From NCBI RefSeq assembly GCF_902459465.1, contig NC_047072.1:16597776-16661775 (forward strand): 64,000 nucleotides of DNA, in the 5' to 3' direction. Of this stretch, positions 11,930-21,962 are shown one piece after another. The translations under genes and the position numbers were made by a program. Numbering within the stretch: the stretch's first letter is position 1; each line of letters opens with the position of its first letter. This DNA is from Asterias rubens (lineage: Eukaryota > Echinodermata > Asteroidea > Forcipulatida > Asteriidae). Under the pieces are notes generated by a model that was not told where the DNA came from, made no database searches, and worked only from the letters and a program-made list of their open reading frames with translations.

Positions 11930-14900
11930 GTGAGTAAAATTAACAGAAACTTGTTGATCTTTTTTTTCCCCAATTTGTTTTCAAGAATGTTTTTAACAAG
12001 TTTTTCAAAGTGGACTTTTACTGAATTTATTTTGGTCACAAGTCCCAACTTGGACTTTTTTAAAGGTCACTTGAATGTCAAAATGGGATAGAAGAATTCC
12101 CTGCATTAATTTCCAATTGTAATCCAGATATATAAGAGCTCATTGAGTCAGTACGAGCCTTCAAACTGTAGTCATAAGTATTACTTATTCGGCAAACATT
12201 AGACAGTAAAACAAAACAGTGTATGACATAAGTCAAAATGACCAAGGATATACATTAAAGCCAGCAACACATGCCTGAAAAAAAAGTTAAACTTATAACA
12301 GCGGCCATCATGGGCCTTCGTAGTCTCCGTTCACATCATACATGAAGTGTAGTCGGGATCCCAAACGCTAAAAGGCAGTGCGTTTTTATTTGTAGCCTAA
12401 TATGAACTATCCATGCACCACAATCTAGATTATGTCCACATAATAAACCTGCACATGGTGTGTCTGAAAGCTTTTGTTTGAATGACTAATAAAGACCACA
12501 CAGTAGGCCAAGGTTTCTTTAATTGTTGCTTACAATGCTTTGCAATCTGAATATACCATTGGCAATCCCAGCTGAAATGCACAATGGTTAAAGGAACAGT
12601 ACAGAATTGATAAGAAAAAATACCGTCTGAGATCACAGATTAACATGAAACTTTCACTCTGTGATTTTAATGATAGTAGAAAACATCCATGGAAATTATT
12701 ATGGTTTCTGAAAAACAAAACTAATTTCCCGTTTGGAGTTTATCGCTCAGTGAGCGTGTTATTCCATTTTTTCAATCGAATTCATGCAAAAATTTCATCT
12801 GTTTTTCACTATTCTCTCGTGACCCAGATGGCCAATCGATCTCAAACTTCTACAGGTTTGTCAGTTTATGTATATGGTCGATTACATAAAGTGCTTACAC
12901 TGCCAGCAACTGTTTTAAAGGATTTGTATACATTTGGTAATTGGAAACCTTTGTTTGATTCAATCATATAGCTCACGCATACCATGAAACTAGCCAGTGA
13001 AAATATCATTATTTTAAAAAGTGATGAGTTTCCAATAATCGCAGTACTTCGAAGTGACCGGTTTTTCAAAATGCATTATACAATCCAAAGCGGCTGTGCT
13101 AGTTCTTACCAAGTAAATTTGTATTGCATTTGATTTCCAGAGTCATTACCAATCGTTTACAGATTCTCCAAACGAGGTTATCTCAGGCCTGTATGCTTCG
13201 TTTTTGAAAGGGCAAGTTAGTGCACCAAGGCATTTTTTCTTTGTAAAGAGCACCCTACATTGTAAAGTTCAACTGGGACATTTCAAGGGCACAGAGGTAA
13301 CGGCCAGGGGCACGAAAGCAATCGCCTGTCGCAATATTTTAATAAACTTGTCTCATCCCTCTCATTTCTAACAGTTCAACGACAACAACCAGCAGTGGCA
13401 GATTGGGAACTATTGTGGCGGTAGTAGGTCCAGCTACAAGTAACGCAGCTGTATCGGTGGCGAGTCTATTTGAGTTGTTTGAGTTACCGGAGATTAGTTA
13501 CTCAGCAACCAGCGAGTTACTCAGTCACTCCAGTTTTAGGTATAAATAAAAGTAACAAATAATTATAATAACAATAGTAATTTTTGTCTGCAATGCATGT
13601 TTGAATTGTGAGACCTACTCATTTTACATAGCACCATTTAGTGGTTTAGGGCCTACAAGGTGTTGTGACGCACCAGTAACACCGGGGAGAAACCCCTTCG
13701 CTTTGTGATAAGTACACTTGGTTCCTGTATGTGCATTACAAAACACACGGGACCAACGGATTTAGGTCCCATCCGGAGGACGAAAGAAATCCAGTTTCCC
13801 CATTGTGCGTTCGGCGTTCCATAATCTGTGGATCTCGCGACCCATAGTTCCATAGGTGTTATTTTAGAGCACCTCTCAAAAGATTCAACCCATAATAATG
13901 ATTTTTGTTTGTGGACGTTTGTTTCCAGTTATTTCACGAGAGTGGTACCAAGTGACATCCACCAAGCCACCGCACTAGTCGACATTGTGACGCATTTTAA
14001 CTGGTCTGTCGTGGCCACCGTAGCTACAGATGACTTGGCTTACGGAGTTCCTGGTTTAGATCGATTTCTGTTGAAGTCGAAATCAAATGGTGTTTGTGTT
14101 GCGTTGGAGAGTCGCATTGGAAGCAGTACTACTAAGGAACAACTGATTGATATCGTCAACCAAATCAGGTTAGTTGAACTGAACAACAGAGGGCGTCCTA
14201 TTATTTTCTCGAACAGATCCGTAGATAATTGTTTGCAACATCACAGCCCGAGTTTTGTCAACCAAGGTTAAAAAGCTATGGACAGCCATAAGTGCAGGCT
14301 GACAATAGCCAATCCTCCCTTATAGTGTACAAACATTGGACTAATATTGTCTAAGGTTATACAAATAATTTACATAATATGATACAGTGCATAAAGCAGG
14401 AGCTCTTTGAAAAACACACAGCATAAAACATTATTTAAAAAAAGTCTTTACATATCCCTTGAAAATCTGAGGAGAGCCAGCATGACCCATACGAAGAACA
14501 TGGTTATTATGTGAAATTGTTTGTCTCTTGTCCTTCCAGGTTGGACTGACACACCTCTTGATGACAGTGCAGGCACTTTTGTCAGTCCTGGCAAACCTGG
14601 ATTGTTGATGTCTTTCTGTTGTCCTCAGTCGTGTAGTACTTTGTCTTCTCTTTTACTGCATGTCCTCCTTTTCTTATATCTTGATGTATCTCCCTTTTTA
14701 ATGTTTTCCAATCCAGATGTATACATTTATATATTTAATGTTTTAAGAGTTTTACCCTTTACGTATACAATTTTTTTATTTTTTTATTTTTATGTGAATT
14801 GCCAAATAAATAATAATAATAATAAGAAGAAGAAGTAAGTCGTCACATATTAAGGAGCAATGATGTGGCTCTTTGACCATAGAATTTAATTTAAAATAAA

Positions 14901-16901
14901 TTAGAGTGTAGGAATTGGCCAGCACGAAGAGGACGAAAAACAATGACTTGCACAAATCAATAAATTGCGATCCAGTAACCAGGCCAATTTCTTCTCGTAA
15001 CAAAATATGAAACAAGATGTGACATCACTAACGATACCCCGTTTGATCTCTTTTATTTCAGAACCTTTCCGAAGATCAAAGTGATTGTGGCGTTTGCAAA
15101 TGAAGCTCCAATGTTACGTCTTCTCGATGCTTTTGCGGAACTCAATGCAACTGGGTATACATTCATAGGTACAGACGGTTGGACAGCCTCACCTGTTCTG
15201 ACGTCAGATTCAAGGATTTCCAGAGTAACTCGTGGGATGCTGGGGTTACGTTACAGAGCACAAGAAGTGCCAGGCTTCTTGGAATATCTTCATGGAATAT
15301 CACCAAGTAAAATTGAATACCAAGATCCATTTCTTACAGAATATTGGCAGGAGACTTTTAACTGTTATATTGATGACGGATCGAATGGGTCTGGTGTCTT
15401 CACCAAGCAATGCACTGGCGATGAGATGTTACCAAAAGAAGACACTTTCTTCAAAGGAAATTTAGTCTCTTCAATTCTTGATTCTGTGTATGTTGTTGCG
15501 TTTGCTCTTCACAATGCTTTGAAGTGTAACTCAACAATGTGTGATGCAAACTCAGGTGATGTGAATGGTAGAAACATCTTATCCCTTATGAAAAATGTCA
15601 GTTTTCTTGGTTACTCTGGCTTCAATATAGAACTCACGACTAACGGAGATTTGGGATCCAGTGCTTCTTATGATGTATTTAATCTCCAACCTGTTTCATT
15701 GTGCTCAAATGAAACAGTTACTGAACGAGTTGGTAGATGGAACTTAAACCAAGCATTTACAATCAATGGTACTATAACATGGCCAAGTGATGACTTATGT
15801 TCACAAACAGCGCCCTCTATTTCCATCTGTAGCGATCCATGCCAGCCTGGTTACCGTCTTATAAGCAGCAGCCAATCCAAGTCCGAGTGTTGTTGGAACT
15901 GCGTCCAATGCCCAGATAACCACTACACTATGCGTATAAACGCCCTCACGTGTTCAAGTTGCCTGAGTGAGGAGGTTGTTAATGCAGAGCGAACTGGGTG
16001 TGTCCCTCTGCCCACCGTCTACCTGACTGCAAACAGCCCGCTGGGTATCGTCATTTTAGCTTTATCAACTCCAGGAATCCTCATAGCTTGTGTGTTTGGT
16101 ACAATCTTACTCTGTAAACGTAACACACGGGTTGTGGTTTGCGCTCATGCCGGTCACAATGTCGCCATTTTAACCTCTGCCGTCCTATGTTTTATAATGT
16201 CATGGATGCCTTTGTTTTCGTCCACTGACATCTACTGTATCATCAAAGCTGGCTTGCAACTTTTACCACTGGCTCTGCTGCAAGGAACTTTAGTAATGAC
16301 TGCGTACGTGTCATACAAAGGAAGACAATACGTAACTGTCAAAAAAAGAGTATTTATAATGCTACTGATAACATGTGTGTATTGTACGTTTATAGCCGTT
16401 TGGTTTGTGACCGGGCTTCCTCGATCCTCAAGAACACCAGATAGAATGGCAAGATTGGTTTACATAGATTGCAATGAGGGAGAACTCTTCGCTATTGCGC
16501 TTTCCTTCAGTTACAGTATTCTGCTTGATATCTTCGGTCTCTTTATCGCATTCAAGACAAGAAAGAAAGAGGATAACTGCAGAGAAGGAAAATTCATCTT
16601 CTTCTCTTTTATAGTCCATATTATGGTATGGGTTGCAACTATTGGAATCCAGTTTGCCATCAAAGAAGGGAAACACACACGTCCATTTATTTTGGTGGTG
16701 GGGATTATTTTCTCAGGGTATGTGCCGCTCATGTTGTTGTTTGTTCCCAAACTGTATGCTTTGAAGACCAAACCAGAAGCCAATAGCAAAGTGGATGCAA
16801 AGATGAAGAGGAAAATCACTGGAAAGCATCGGGGTAAAGGAGCAAAAAGAAAGTTTATACCTGAGGTAATTAAACATTCTGATTTAGTACCTGCACAATG
16901 A
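11830..16901 (+). CDS. Class C GPCR, calcium-sensing/vomeronasal-2-like, 5' exon not found
   Basis: A seven-helix receptor of the plasma membrane. An extracellular Venus-flytrap domain should bind an amino acid or similar ligand and signal through a cysteine-rich linker to a G-protein-coupled core. Four exons join in phase: 11830-11929, 13375-13539, 13929-14168 and 15062-16901, all with AG/GT borders, giving 781 codons. Family marks in order are the DTC motif, ISYSAT, the FTRVVPSD block, GTDGW, a Cys-rich segment (CSDPC ... CCWNC) and seven hydrophobic helices ending VPKLYA. ETFNC, CTGDE and CNEG resemble calcium-sensing rather than glutamate receptors. By eye, the Ser that opens the amino-acid clamp appears replaced by Ala, so ligand choice is uncertain. 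The first exon (signal peptide and start of the flytrap) is not visible upstream, so the gene may begin outside the window or be a 5'-truncated copy. Confidence 0.85.
12590..13090 (+). repeat. Dispersed repeat family C (in intron)
   Basis: The core AACTTCTACAGGTTTGTCAG ... TAAAGTGCTTACACTGCC ... AACTGTTTTAAAGG matches, inverted, the segment at about 41735-41930, and AACTTCTACAGGT recurs near 34490. Boundaries are uncertain. The open frame of about 108 codons across it is incidental. Confidence 0.55.
13180..13335 (-). repeat. Repeat family B (in intron)
   Basis: CCTGTATGCTTCGTTTTTGA, GTGCACCAAGGCATTTTTTC and CAAGGGCACAGAGGTAACGG are the inverse of the copy embedded in 1559-2080. The family lies just upstream of the exon at 13375. 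Confidence 0.55.
13375..13539 (+). CDS. Class C GPCR exon: lobe-1 ligand pocket
   Basis: Acceptor CATTTCTAACAG, donor GTATAAAT. It encodes GTIVAVVGPATSNAAVSVAS and then FELPEISYSATSELL. In calcium-sensing and glutamate receptors this stretch holds the Ser and Thr/Ser residues that grip the amino-acid ligand. Here the GxxxS position reads as Ala by eye alignment, while SYSATS keeps small polar residues. The exon ends with two bases of a Ser codon. Confidence 0.8.
13640..13800 (+). repeat. Conserved SINE-like element F (in intron)
   Basis: GTAACACCGGGGAGAAACCC, ACACGGGACCAACGGATTTA and GGTCCCATCCGGAGGACGAA form a block that recurs at 23735-23905. GGGACC ... GGTCCC can pair as a hairpin. I recognise it as an old element dispersed in many marine invertebrates but cannot name the family with certainty. 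Confidence 0.55.
13929..14168 (+). CDS. Class C GPCR exon: flytrap hinge region
   Basis: Acceptor GTTTGTTTCCAG, donor GTTAGT. It encodes SYFTRVVPSDIHQATALVDI, VTHFNWSVVATVATDD and LAYGVPG. The P-S-D, the W-x-x-V and the Y-G are family-invariant positions, and the Asp and Tyr contact the ligand amino group in characterised relatives. One extra residue lies before the Tyr compared with the usual spacing. Phase is compatible with both neighbours. Confidence 0.85.
14530..14838 (+). repeat. LINE/SINE-like 3' tail in intron (tentative)
   Basis: A T-rich stretch ends in GCCAAATAAATAATAATAATA and AAGAAGAAG, the simple-repeat tail usual for retroposed elements. No coding residue is recognisable upstream, so this is a weak call. 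Confidence 0.3.
15062..16901 (+). CDS. Class C GPCR last exon: lobe 2, Cys-rich linker and 7TM
   Basis: Acceptor TTTTATTTCAG; the exon completes an Arg codon and stays open to TGA at 16899-16901. GTDGW lies at about 15168. A calcium-receptor-like stretch with YWQETFNCYIDD and CTGDEM follows. The NCD3G-type cysteine-rich domain spans about 15828-16005 (CSDPC, CCWNC, VQCPDNHY, CSSC). Seven hydrophobic helices lie between about 16036 and 16762, with CNEGELFAIALS before helix 5 and VPKLYALK closing helix 7. The basic tail is short. The usual RELSY motif at helix 2 is absent, marking a divergent core. Confidence 0.9.
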
Positions 16902-16939
16902 TTGATTAATATTTGTTTAAATGGGAGATCACCTAAATT

Positions 16940-17160
16940 TACAGGGCGGGTGAGGGCCACCAGGGGCGCTTGCCACCTTCTCCTTGGGTGGAAATGGTTA
17001 CCCCTTCATAGTCCGTAAGTGAGGTAGGCATGGGTTTCATCCACAGGAGCCTGACTGGTAGAGCATAATGCACTACATCCCGTATGTTAACGAAGATTAG
17101 TTTGGTGCCTTGCATTCAAGGGCACAAAATAAAGTCATGACCAGAAATCGAACCCACATT
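16940..17160 (+). repeat. Dispersed repeat family E
   Basis: GGCGCTTGCCACCTTCTCCT, TGGGTGGAAATGGTTACCCC, GGCATGGGTTTCATC and GCCTGACTGGTAGAG match a second copy at about 43170-43325. AATAAA at 17128-17133 could serve as the poly(A) signal of the receptor just upstream. Confidence 0.5.
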
Positions 17161-17220
17161 CTGCTGCTGATAATACCAAGTTAATCAAACCAAACAACCG
17201 ACCAACTCCACTGAACACAT

Positions 17221-17455
17221 AGTCTTGGCCCAAGACTATGATGCTTGATTCTGGATAGTGTACTACGCACGGTTGAATCGCCAAAGCGCGCCCGCCACGA
17301 TATGATTTAGTTAATTGGACGGCTTGAAATCTAGACTACACTGGCTATTTCAAGCCGTCCAATTAACTAAATAATATCGTGGCGGGCGCGCTTTGGCGAT
17401 TCCCGCGCGTAGTACACTATCCAGAATCAAGCACCATAGTCTTTGGCCAAGACTA
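17221..17455. mobile_element. Long near-perfect inverted repeat (fold-back element)
   Basis: The left arm (17221-17328) starts AGTCTTGGCCCAAGACTATG. The right arm (about 17348-17455) is its inverse and ends TAGTCTTTGGCCAAGACT. The arms are about 107 nt with few mismatches around a ~20-nt loop. GC-rich cores such as GCCAAAGCGCGCCCGCCACG contrast with the AT-rich surroundings. No transposase is present. Confidence 0.9.
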
Positions 17456-17690
17456 CTGAGCACACAGCTCTGTGTTGCAGTCTCCCTGTAGAAAATACTT
17501 TGTTCTGTGCACTTACAGAAAATCCTGTCCACAACGGGGACCTCTTTAGTCCTCGGTTCAACACTTTGAAAGTTCAGTGAAAACACAATCAGCAAACATC
17601 CGACACAAATCAGCGACTACTTAATTACAACGGTTATAGAAAACAAGATCTTTGAGAAATTATATCTACTACTTTATACAGTCTCTAAAA

Positions 17691-17800
17691 TCTCCTGATG
17701 ACGACCATAACAAACCGAAACGTCGAGAATCTTAAACAGATCACTCTCCTCAGAGCCCACAAAAGAACCTGTTTACATGGTGGACCCATAATAGTACTCC
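17691..17800 (+). mobile_element. Hammerhead-motif repeat (copy 2)
   Basis: CTGATGA at 17695-17701 is the canonical hammerhead core, with GAAACGTC at 17717-17724. Stem I is TCTC before and GAGA after. Stem II is weak. The downstream block TCTCCTCAGAGCCC is a decayed relative of the conserved hairpin. It lies ~137 bp upstream of copy 3 in the same orientation. Confidence 0.55.
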
Positions 17801-17825
17801 ACGGAAAGTTTGCTGTTTAGAAACA

Positions 17826-17965
17826 ATCTAACTGAAGATGAACAGAGTATAGTGTTCGAAACGTCGAGACCAAACCGGCTCTTTTCAGAGCCAACACTCC
17901 CGAAAGAGATTTACTCCTGGTTGTACCCGCAAGTTCACCATTGATTTTTAGTTTCTTCCAAAGCT
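17826..17965 (+). mobile_element. Hammerhead-motif repeat (copy 3)
   Basis: CTGAAGA at 17832-17838 and GAAACGTC at 17858-17865 enclose stem II GAACA/TGTTC. Then come GAGACCAAACC, the hairpin GGCTCTTTTCAGAGCC, AACACTCCCGAAAGAGATTT and CCGCAAGTTCACC. It shares block order with copies 1, 4 and 5. Confidence 0.65.
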
Positions 17966-18021
17966 AACAAGGGACCCCAATATTACGTGTACTTTAAATT
18001 GTTCTAAATAATTTCAAACAG

Positions 18022-18652
18022 GTTGCCAGTGCTCGACAGACCCTATTGAGTAACTACCACAAAGCTCTTAACGCCATCCGAGGTGAGAAATCACAAAGCA
18101 TACAAACCGCCAAACTATGCTTCGAAAGGATACACGAAATCCAGAACGGGTAAGACTTGATAAATTGAATGTAAAGATGAAAATAACGATGACCCGCTGG
18201 CCTTACCGAATGTTACTTTTGGCTCTCTGATTTAGCTGCACCAAACAAACCGAATATATTGGACAACAGAGACGTGTAGTTGCCAAACAGCACTCAATGC
18301 TGTACCAGTCAACAGTATGTCATTTTCAGTTTACATGTATATTTAATTTATTTTATTTGCAGGCATTGTCAAAGACTGAACGCAAGAAATCCGAAACGGA
18401 CAAAGCCTTACATTTCTACCGATTGTAAAAAACGTATTTTACTTATGCTATCTATGTTTGAATTAATTGTTTGTCAACAACTGTTTTCATTACATTTTAT
18501 TATTATCAATGATATGTAATTTCAGTTTTATTAATTTTTTTTACAGGCATTGTCAAAGACTTAGCGACAAGAAATCCGAGCTTTACCGAATACAACAGAA
18601 GAAGAAGATGATGATTGTTTCGAGCTCGTCTATGTTATCGACCAGGGTCTGA
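18022..18652 (+). CDS. Possible terminal exons of an unidentified gene
   Basis: Bases 18022-18149 have an acceptor (TTTCAAACAG) and donor (GTAAGA). They encode 42 helix-forming residues beginning VASARQTLLSNYHKAL and including FERIHEIQN. Two downstream segments start with the same acceptor and exon sequence, CAGGCATTGTCAAAGACT, at 18363 and 18547. In the splice phase left by the first exon the second reads GHCQRLSDKKSELYRIQQKK and stops at 18650-18652. AATAAA follows at 18716-18721. I recognise no family, and no upstream exon is identified between the receptor and this point. It may be a gene fragment, a non-coding transcript or chance. Confidence 0.3.
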
Positions 18653-18715
18653 ACACATCTTCACTAAGCACTGAGGGCGCCCTTCCTCAATCACACATAA
18701 GCAACACTTTCACTG

Positions 18716-18721
18716 AATAAA
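18716..18721 (+). terminator. Candidate poly(A) signal
   Basis: Canonical AATAAA, 64 bases after the stop codon of the possible terminal exon. It is the only support for a transcript end here. Confidence 0.3.
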
Positions 18722-18875
18722 GCCCGGTGTGGCATGAGATTCTGTTCCACGGAAATTTGGTTTTGGATAAAGAGTATTCCCACCTTGTCAAGTATTCAGT
18801 TTTCATTTCTTGTTTTAATTCTATGTCTTCGAACACTTAAGGTTGTTTTCTATACGGACACACTCAATATTATAC

Positions 18876-19242
18876 TTAAAGGCATTGGGCACCTTCGGTA
18901 AATGTCAAAGACCAGTAATCTCACTTGGTGTATCCAAACATCAAATAACAAGCCTGTGAAAAATTTGGCTCATTGGGTCATCGAAGTTGCAAGAAAATAA
19001 TGCCAGAAAAACACCCTTGTTGCACAAATTGTGTGCTTTCAGATGCATAATAAAAAGCCTGCAGCTGAAGTTTTTTAATATTTGAGTGAGAAGTTACTGT
19101 TTTCTCTCAAAAACTATGCTCTTCATGAAGGAGTCCTTTGTCACAATGTTTTGTACTACCGACAGCTCTCTTTTGCACTTTACCGAGTAAGGTTTTATGA
19201 TAACAATTATTTTGAGTAACTAATAGTGTCCAGTGCCTTTAA
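18876..19242 (-). mobile_element. Family A MITE
   Basis: TTAA flanks both ends: TTAAAGGCATTGGGCACC at left, GTGTCCAGTGCCTTTAA at right. Internal blocks ATGTCAAAGACCAGTAATCT and GTGCTTTCAGATGCATAATA are typical. Confidence 0.85.
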
Positions 19243-19557
19243 AGCGTTATTGCTTTTATTACCACGCCCTCACTCGGCACAAAGTAGAATAGACTTGATA
19301 TCAGTCTTCTAAACACGGAGAACGAGCCCACCAGGTATTTACAGTGTACAATTTGTTTTTCTACACATAAACATACATTGGACTCTTAATAGATGGTGCA
19401 CCAAAATAGATCAGGTATAAAACAAAATTAAAGATAGTTTGAGAAATTTGAGAAACAGTCTACCAACAAATGATTGATGAAAACCTTCTCTTTTGCCGAA
19501 AGTTGTTTTGTAACTGTGTGACTGTGCGAGTCTTTGTTTTCTACATGTTGATGATGG

Positions 19558-19799
19558 TATTGAGATTCGCTCGTCCCCAGCGCCTTGCTTTAACCAAAGG
19601 CGCTGGGATGGGCAAACGTATCATGCACTGTCATTGGTTTAATAATGCGCAGTCCCATCATGCATCACACTCACACTGCACCATTATTTCTATGAGCTGT
19701 ACGCATGACGTACTTTCTGAACAAGAATCTGTGCAAGCGATTAGCCCATCCCAGCGGTCCTGGATAGACTGGCCGCTGGGGCCGAGCGAATTATTGAGA
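19558..19799. mobile_element. DNA transposon-like element with 8-bp target duplication and hairpin ends
   Basis: TATTGAGA at 19558-19565 is repeated exactly at 19792-19799. The element between them starts TTCGCTCGTCCCCAGCG and ends CGCTGGGGCCGAGCGAA (inverted). Each end is itself a hairpin: CCCAGCGCCTT/AAGGCGCTGGG at left and CCCAGCGG/CCGCTGGG at right. The 226-bp body has no transposase. An 8-bp duplication fits hAT-type insertion, though the terminal bases are not the usual CAG. Confidence 0.8.
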
Positions 19800-21224
19800 G
19801 TGAAATAAAGCAAAGGGGATGTTTTTTAATGGATGAGTTTAGGTGGAATGGGTGTGAGTAGAATGTGTGTTCCCCTTTTGTATGGTACCTTATGAAGACC
19901 AATGACAAAGCAAAAAAGGGAAAAAGGGACCCATAAGGGATTTCTAAAGACTGGGTTGCTCCAAAAGAAAATTCGTGCACAAAGTCTATGCGAGTGTTAA
20001 ATACAGAGACAAAGGAAAGAACAAAGAATGATCAATAAGATTGAATTTTTGAGAACGAATGAAGTGGAATGTGTGTGGATGAGGATATCCTTACAAATAA
20101 AATAGATTTGTGTTCATCTAAAAAATGTACTTAACAATGTGAAATTTTACATTGTTATCTCCATGTGACGAAAGTGATGAATAACAATAATTATTGAGTT
20201 TGATATGAATGAAAAAGGTGAAGCATTTTTGTGTTAGTTGCTTTTGGTTTTTTGGTTGGTGATCGAGGAAATGAGTTGTTCAAATTTTATGAAGAGGTGG
20301 TCACAGTTGGCAGTGGATTCGTCATCAGAAATATTTATTAAGTGGATTTGAGGAAGTTCGTTGTCAAAAAGTAAATACATGCTGGGACATAGTTTGGGGG
20401 AAAGGGGCTATATACATATTTTGTATTGCACATAATATTGCAAATAGTATCTAAGCGCTGAGATGCTGTTTTGATAAGTTTGCCGTCCTGCTTTGTTTGT
20501 GTAATGAGTGTTTTGTTTTTTGTGTTTTAGTTTATTTATAAACTCACTTAATTTTAGCGGTTGTGGGACGCGGCGTTTATAGAGAAAAAAATGTGATGTA
20601 AAATGTTCACGTTGAATGGAGATAGTATCAGCAAAAGAGCACACTAAAAATGCAATGTATTTGTGCAATGGATAATGATTAGAGAGAAAATTGATAATTG
20701 TTATAAGTTTGTTTTAACTAAAATAACACTTAGACGGTTTAAGTTGTGTCAGATCATCCTCAGGTATCACTGGTTTAGTTTTCTCTGACAGTTCTCTTGT
20801 CTGCGGTCCTGCACTCCTGCTTATTATCTTAGTTAATTCATTTTAAATGAGCACTACACAATCATTAATTAAACACGAACTCACAACACGGTCCAATATC
20901 TTGCCATACTAACATATCAATAGGTAGGTCTATTTAATAATTCATCCATATTGGAATATGAGGCCCTTTTCGAAACCATGGTTTCGCCTCCAGATTGGGC
21001 TCAGGCTAGCTTAGCCCTACGGTTGTTTTGACAATTTTTCCGCGTGTTTTGGGTACACGCCCACCAGGGCTTCAGACGAGGACGGATCGAGCCTGATGCC
21101 GAATCCAATGCCGGAGACGTGGATTCGAAAAGCGCCTGAGTTTCCGACGACTATACTTCGCAAGTCGTGCGCGTTTCAGAATCGGGACCCGCTAATAGTT
21201 TCCTTCAAATGTTTCCTTCACGAG
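19800..21224. other. Intergenic, nothing recognised
   Basis: Relatively G- and T-rich on the + strand, with no coding exon. Around 20970-21200 a GC-richer stretch (GGACGGATCGAGCCTGATGC) has no match elsewhere in the window. Confidence 0.35.
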
Positions 21225-21610
21225 TTAAAGACACTGGACACTATTGGTAATTGTCAAAGACTAGCCTTCACAGTTGGTGTATCTCAACATATGCATAAAA
21301 TAACTAACCTGTGAAAATTTGAGCTCAATCGGTCGTCGAACTTGCGAGATAAAAATGAAAGAAAAAACACATTTTGCACACGAAGTTGTGTGTGTTTAGA
21401 TGGTTGATTTCGAGACCTCAAGTTCCAAATCTGAGGTCTTGAAATCAAATTCGTGGAAAATTACTTCTTTCTCGAAAACTATGGCACTTCAGAAGGCGCC
21501 GTTTCTCGCAATGTTTTATACCATCAACCTCTCCCCATTACTCGTCACCAAGAAAGGTTTTATGTTAATAATTATTTTGAGTAATTACCAATAGGGTCCA
21601 CTGCCTTTAA
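21225..21610 (-). mobile_element. Full-length family A MITE
   Basis: Runs TTAAAGACACTGGACACT ... GGGTCCACTGCCTTTAA with TTAA at both ends. Inside is the palindrome TTTCGAGACCTCAAGTTCC against ATCTGAGGTCTTGAAATC. Nearly collinear with the copy at 3429-3812 in opposite orientation. Confidence 0.85.
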
Positions 21611-21869
21611 AGCAATGTATGTGGGACCTAAGTGGTCTTCAAAGTGCTTGACTACGTACTTGACTTGCATGGTCTATTGAAGAACCCATTATGTTTCCCT
21701 CTAAATTAGTGTTCAGGTCGAATCGAGTCTTAAAATGAAGTAAAGCTTTATGATGATGGTAGCCCTGACAATCGTCTTTATACACGAGCAAATCATGTGG
21801 ATAATTACCGAAATTTGGATCAGCTCCAAATGCTTTAATAAGGTGAGGTTTGTGGTAGCCCCGTGTGTA

Positions 21870-21962
21870 AATGTCTTTTGAGTAGTGTTGGTTCTGAAAA
21901 GAACCGGTGATGGACAACTCAACGTTTCGACCAGTAGGCTCTGACGGTTTTCATTAGAATGC
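21870..21962 (-). mobile_element. Hammerhead-motif repeat (copy 6)
   Basis: Read on the - strand: CTAATGA (one change from the core), GTCAGAGCCTACTGGTC, GAAACGTTGAG, then hairpin GGTTCTTTTCAGAACC, CAACACTACTCAAAAGACAT and TTTACACACGG. The hairpin stem carries T-A where other copies carry C-G, a compensated change. Confidence 0.55.

Noticed and set aside
12645-12971. 108-codon frame beginning with ATG
   Set aside because: It lies in repeat family C, whose inverted copy near 41.8 kb yields a similar peptide fragment; it is repeat sequence within an intron.
14272-14838. Continuation of the receptor exon past 14168 and the 105-codon frame in the following intron
   Set aside because: The donor GTTAGT at 14169 joins in phase to the acceptor before 15062, restoring the flytrap sequence; the intron frame is low-complexity and Leu/Phe-rich.
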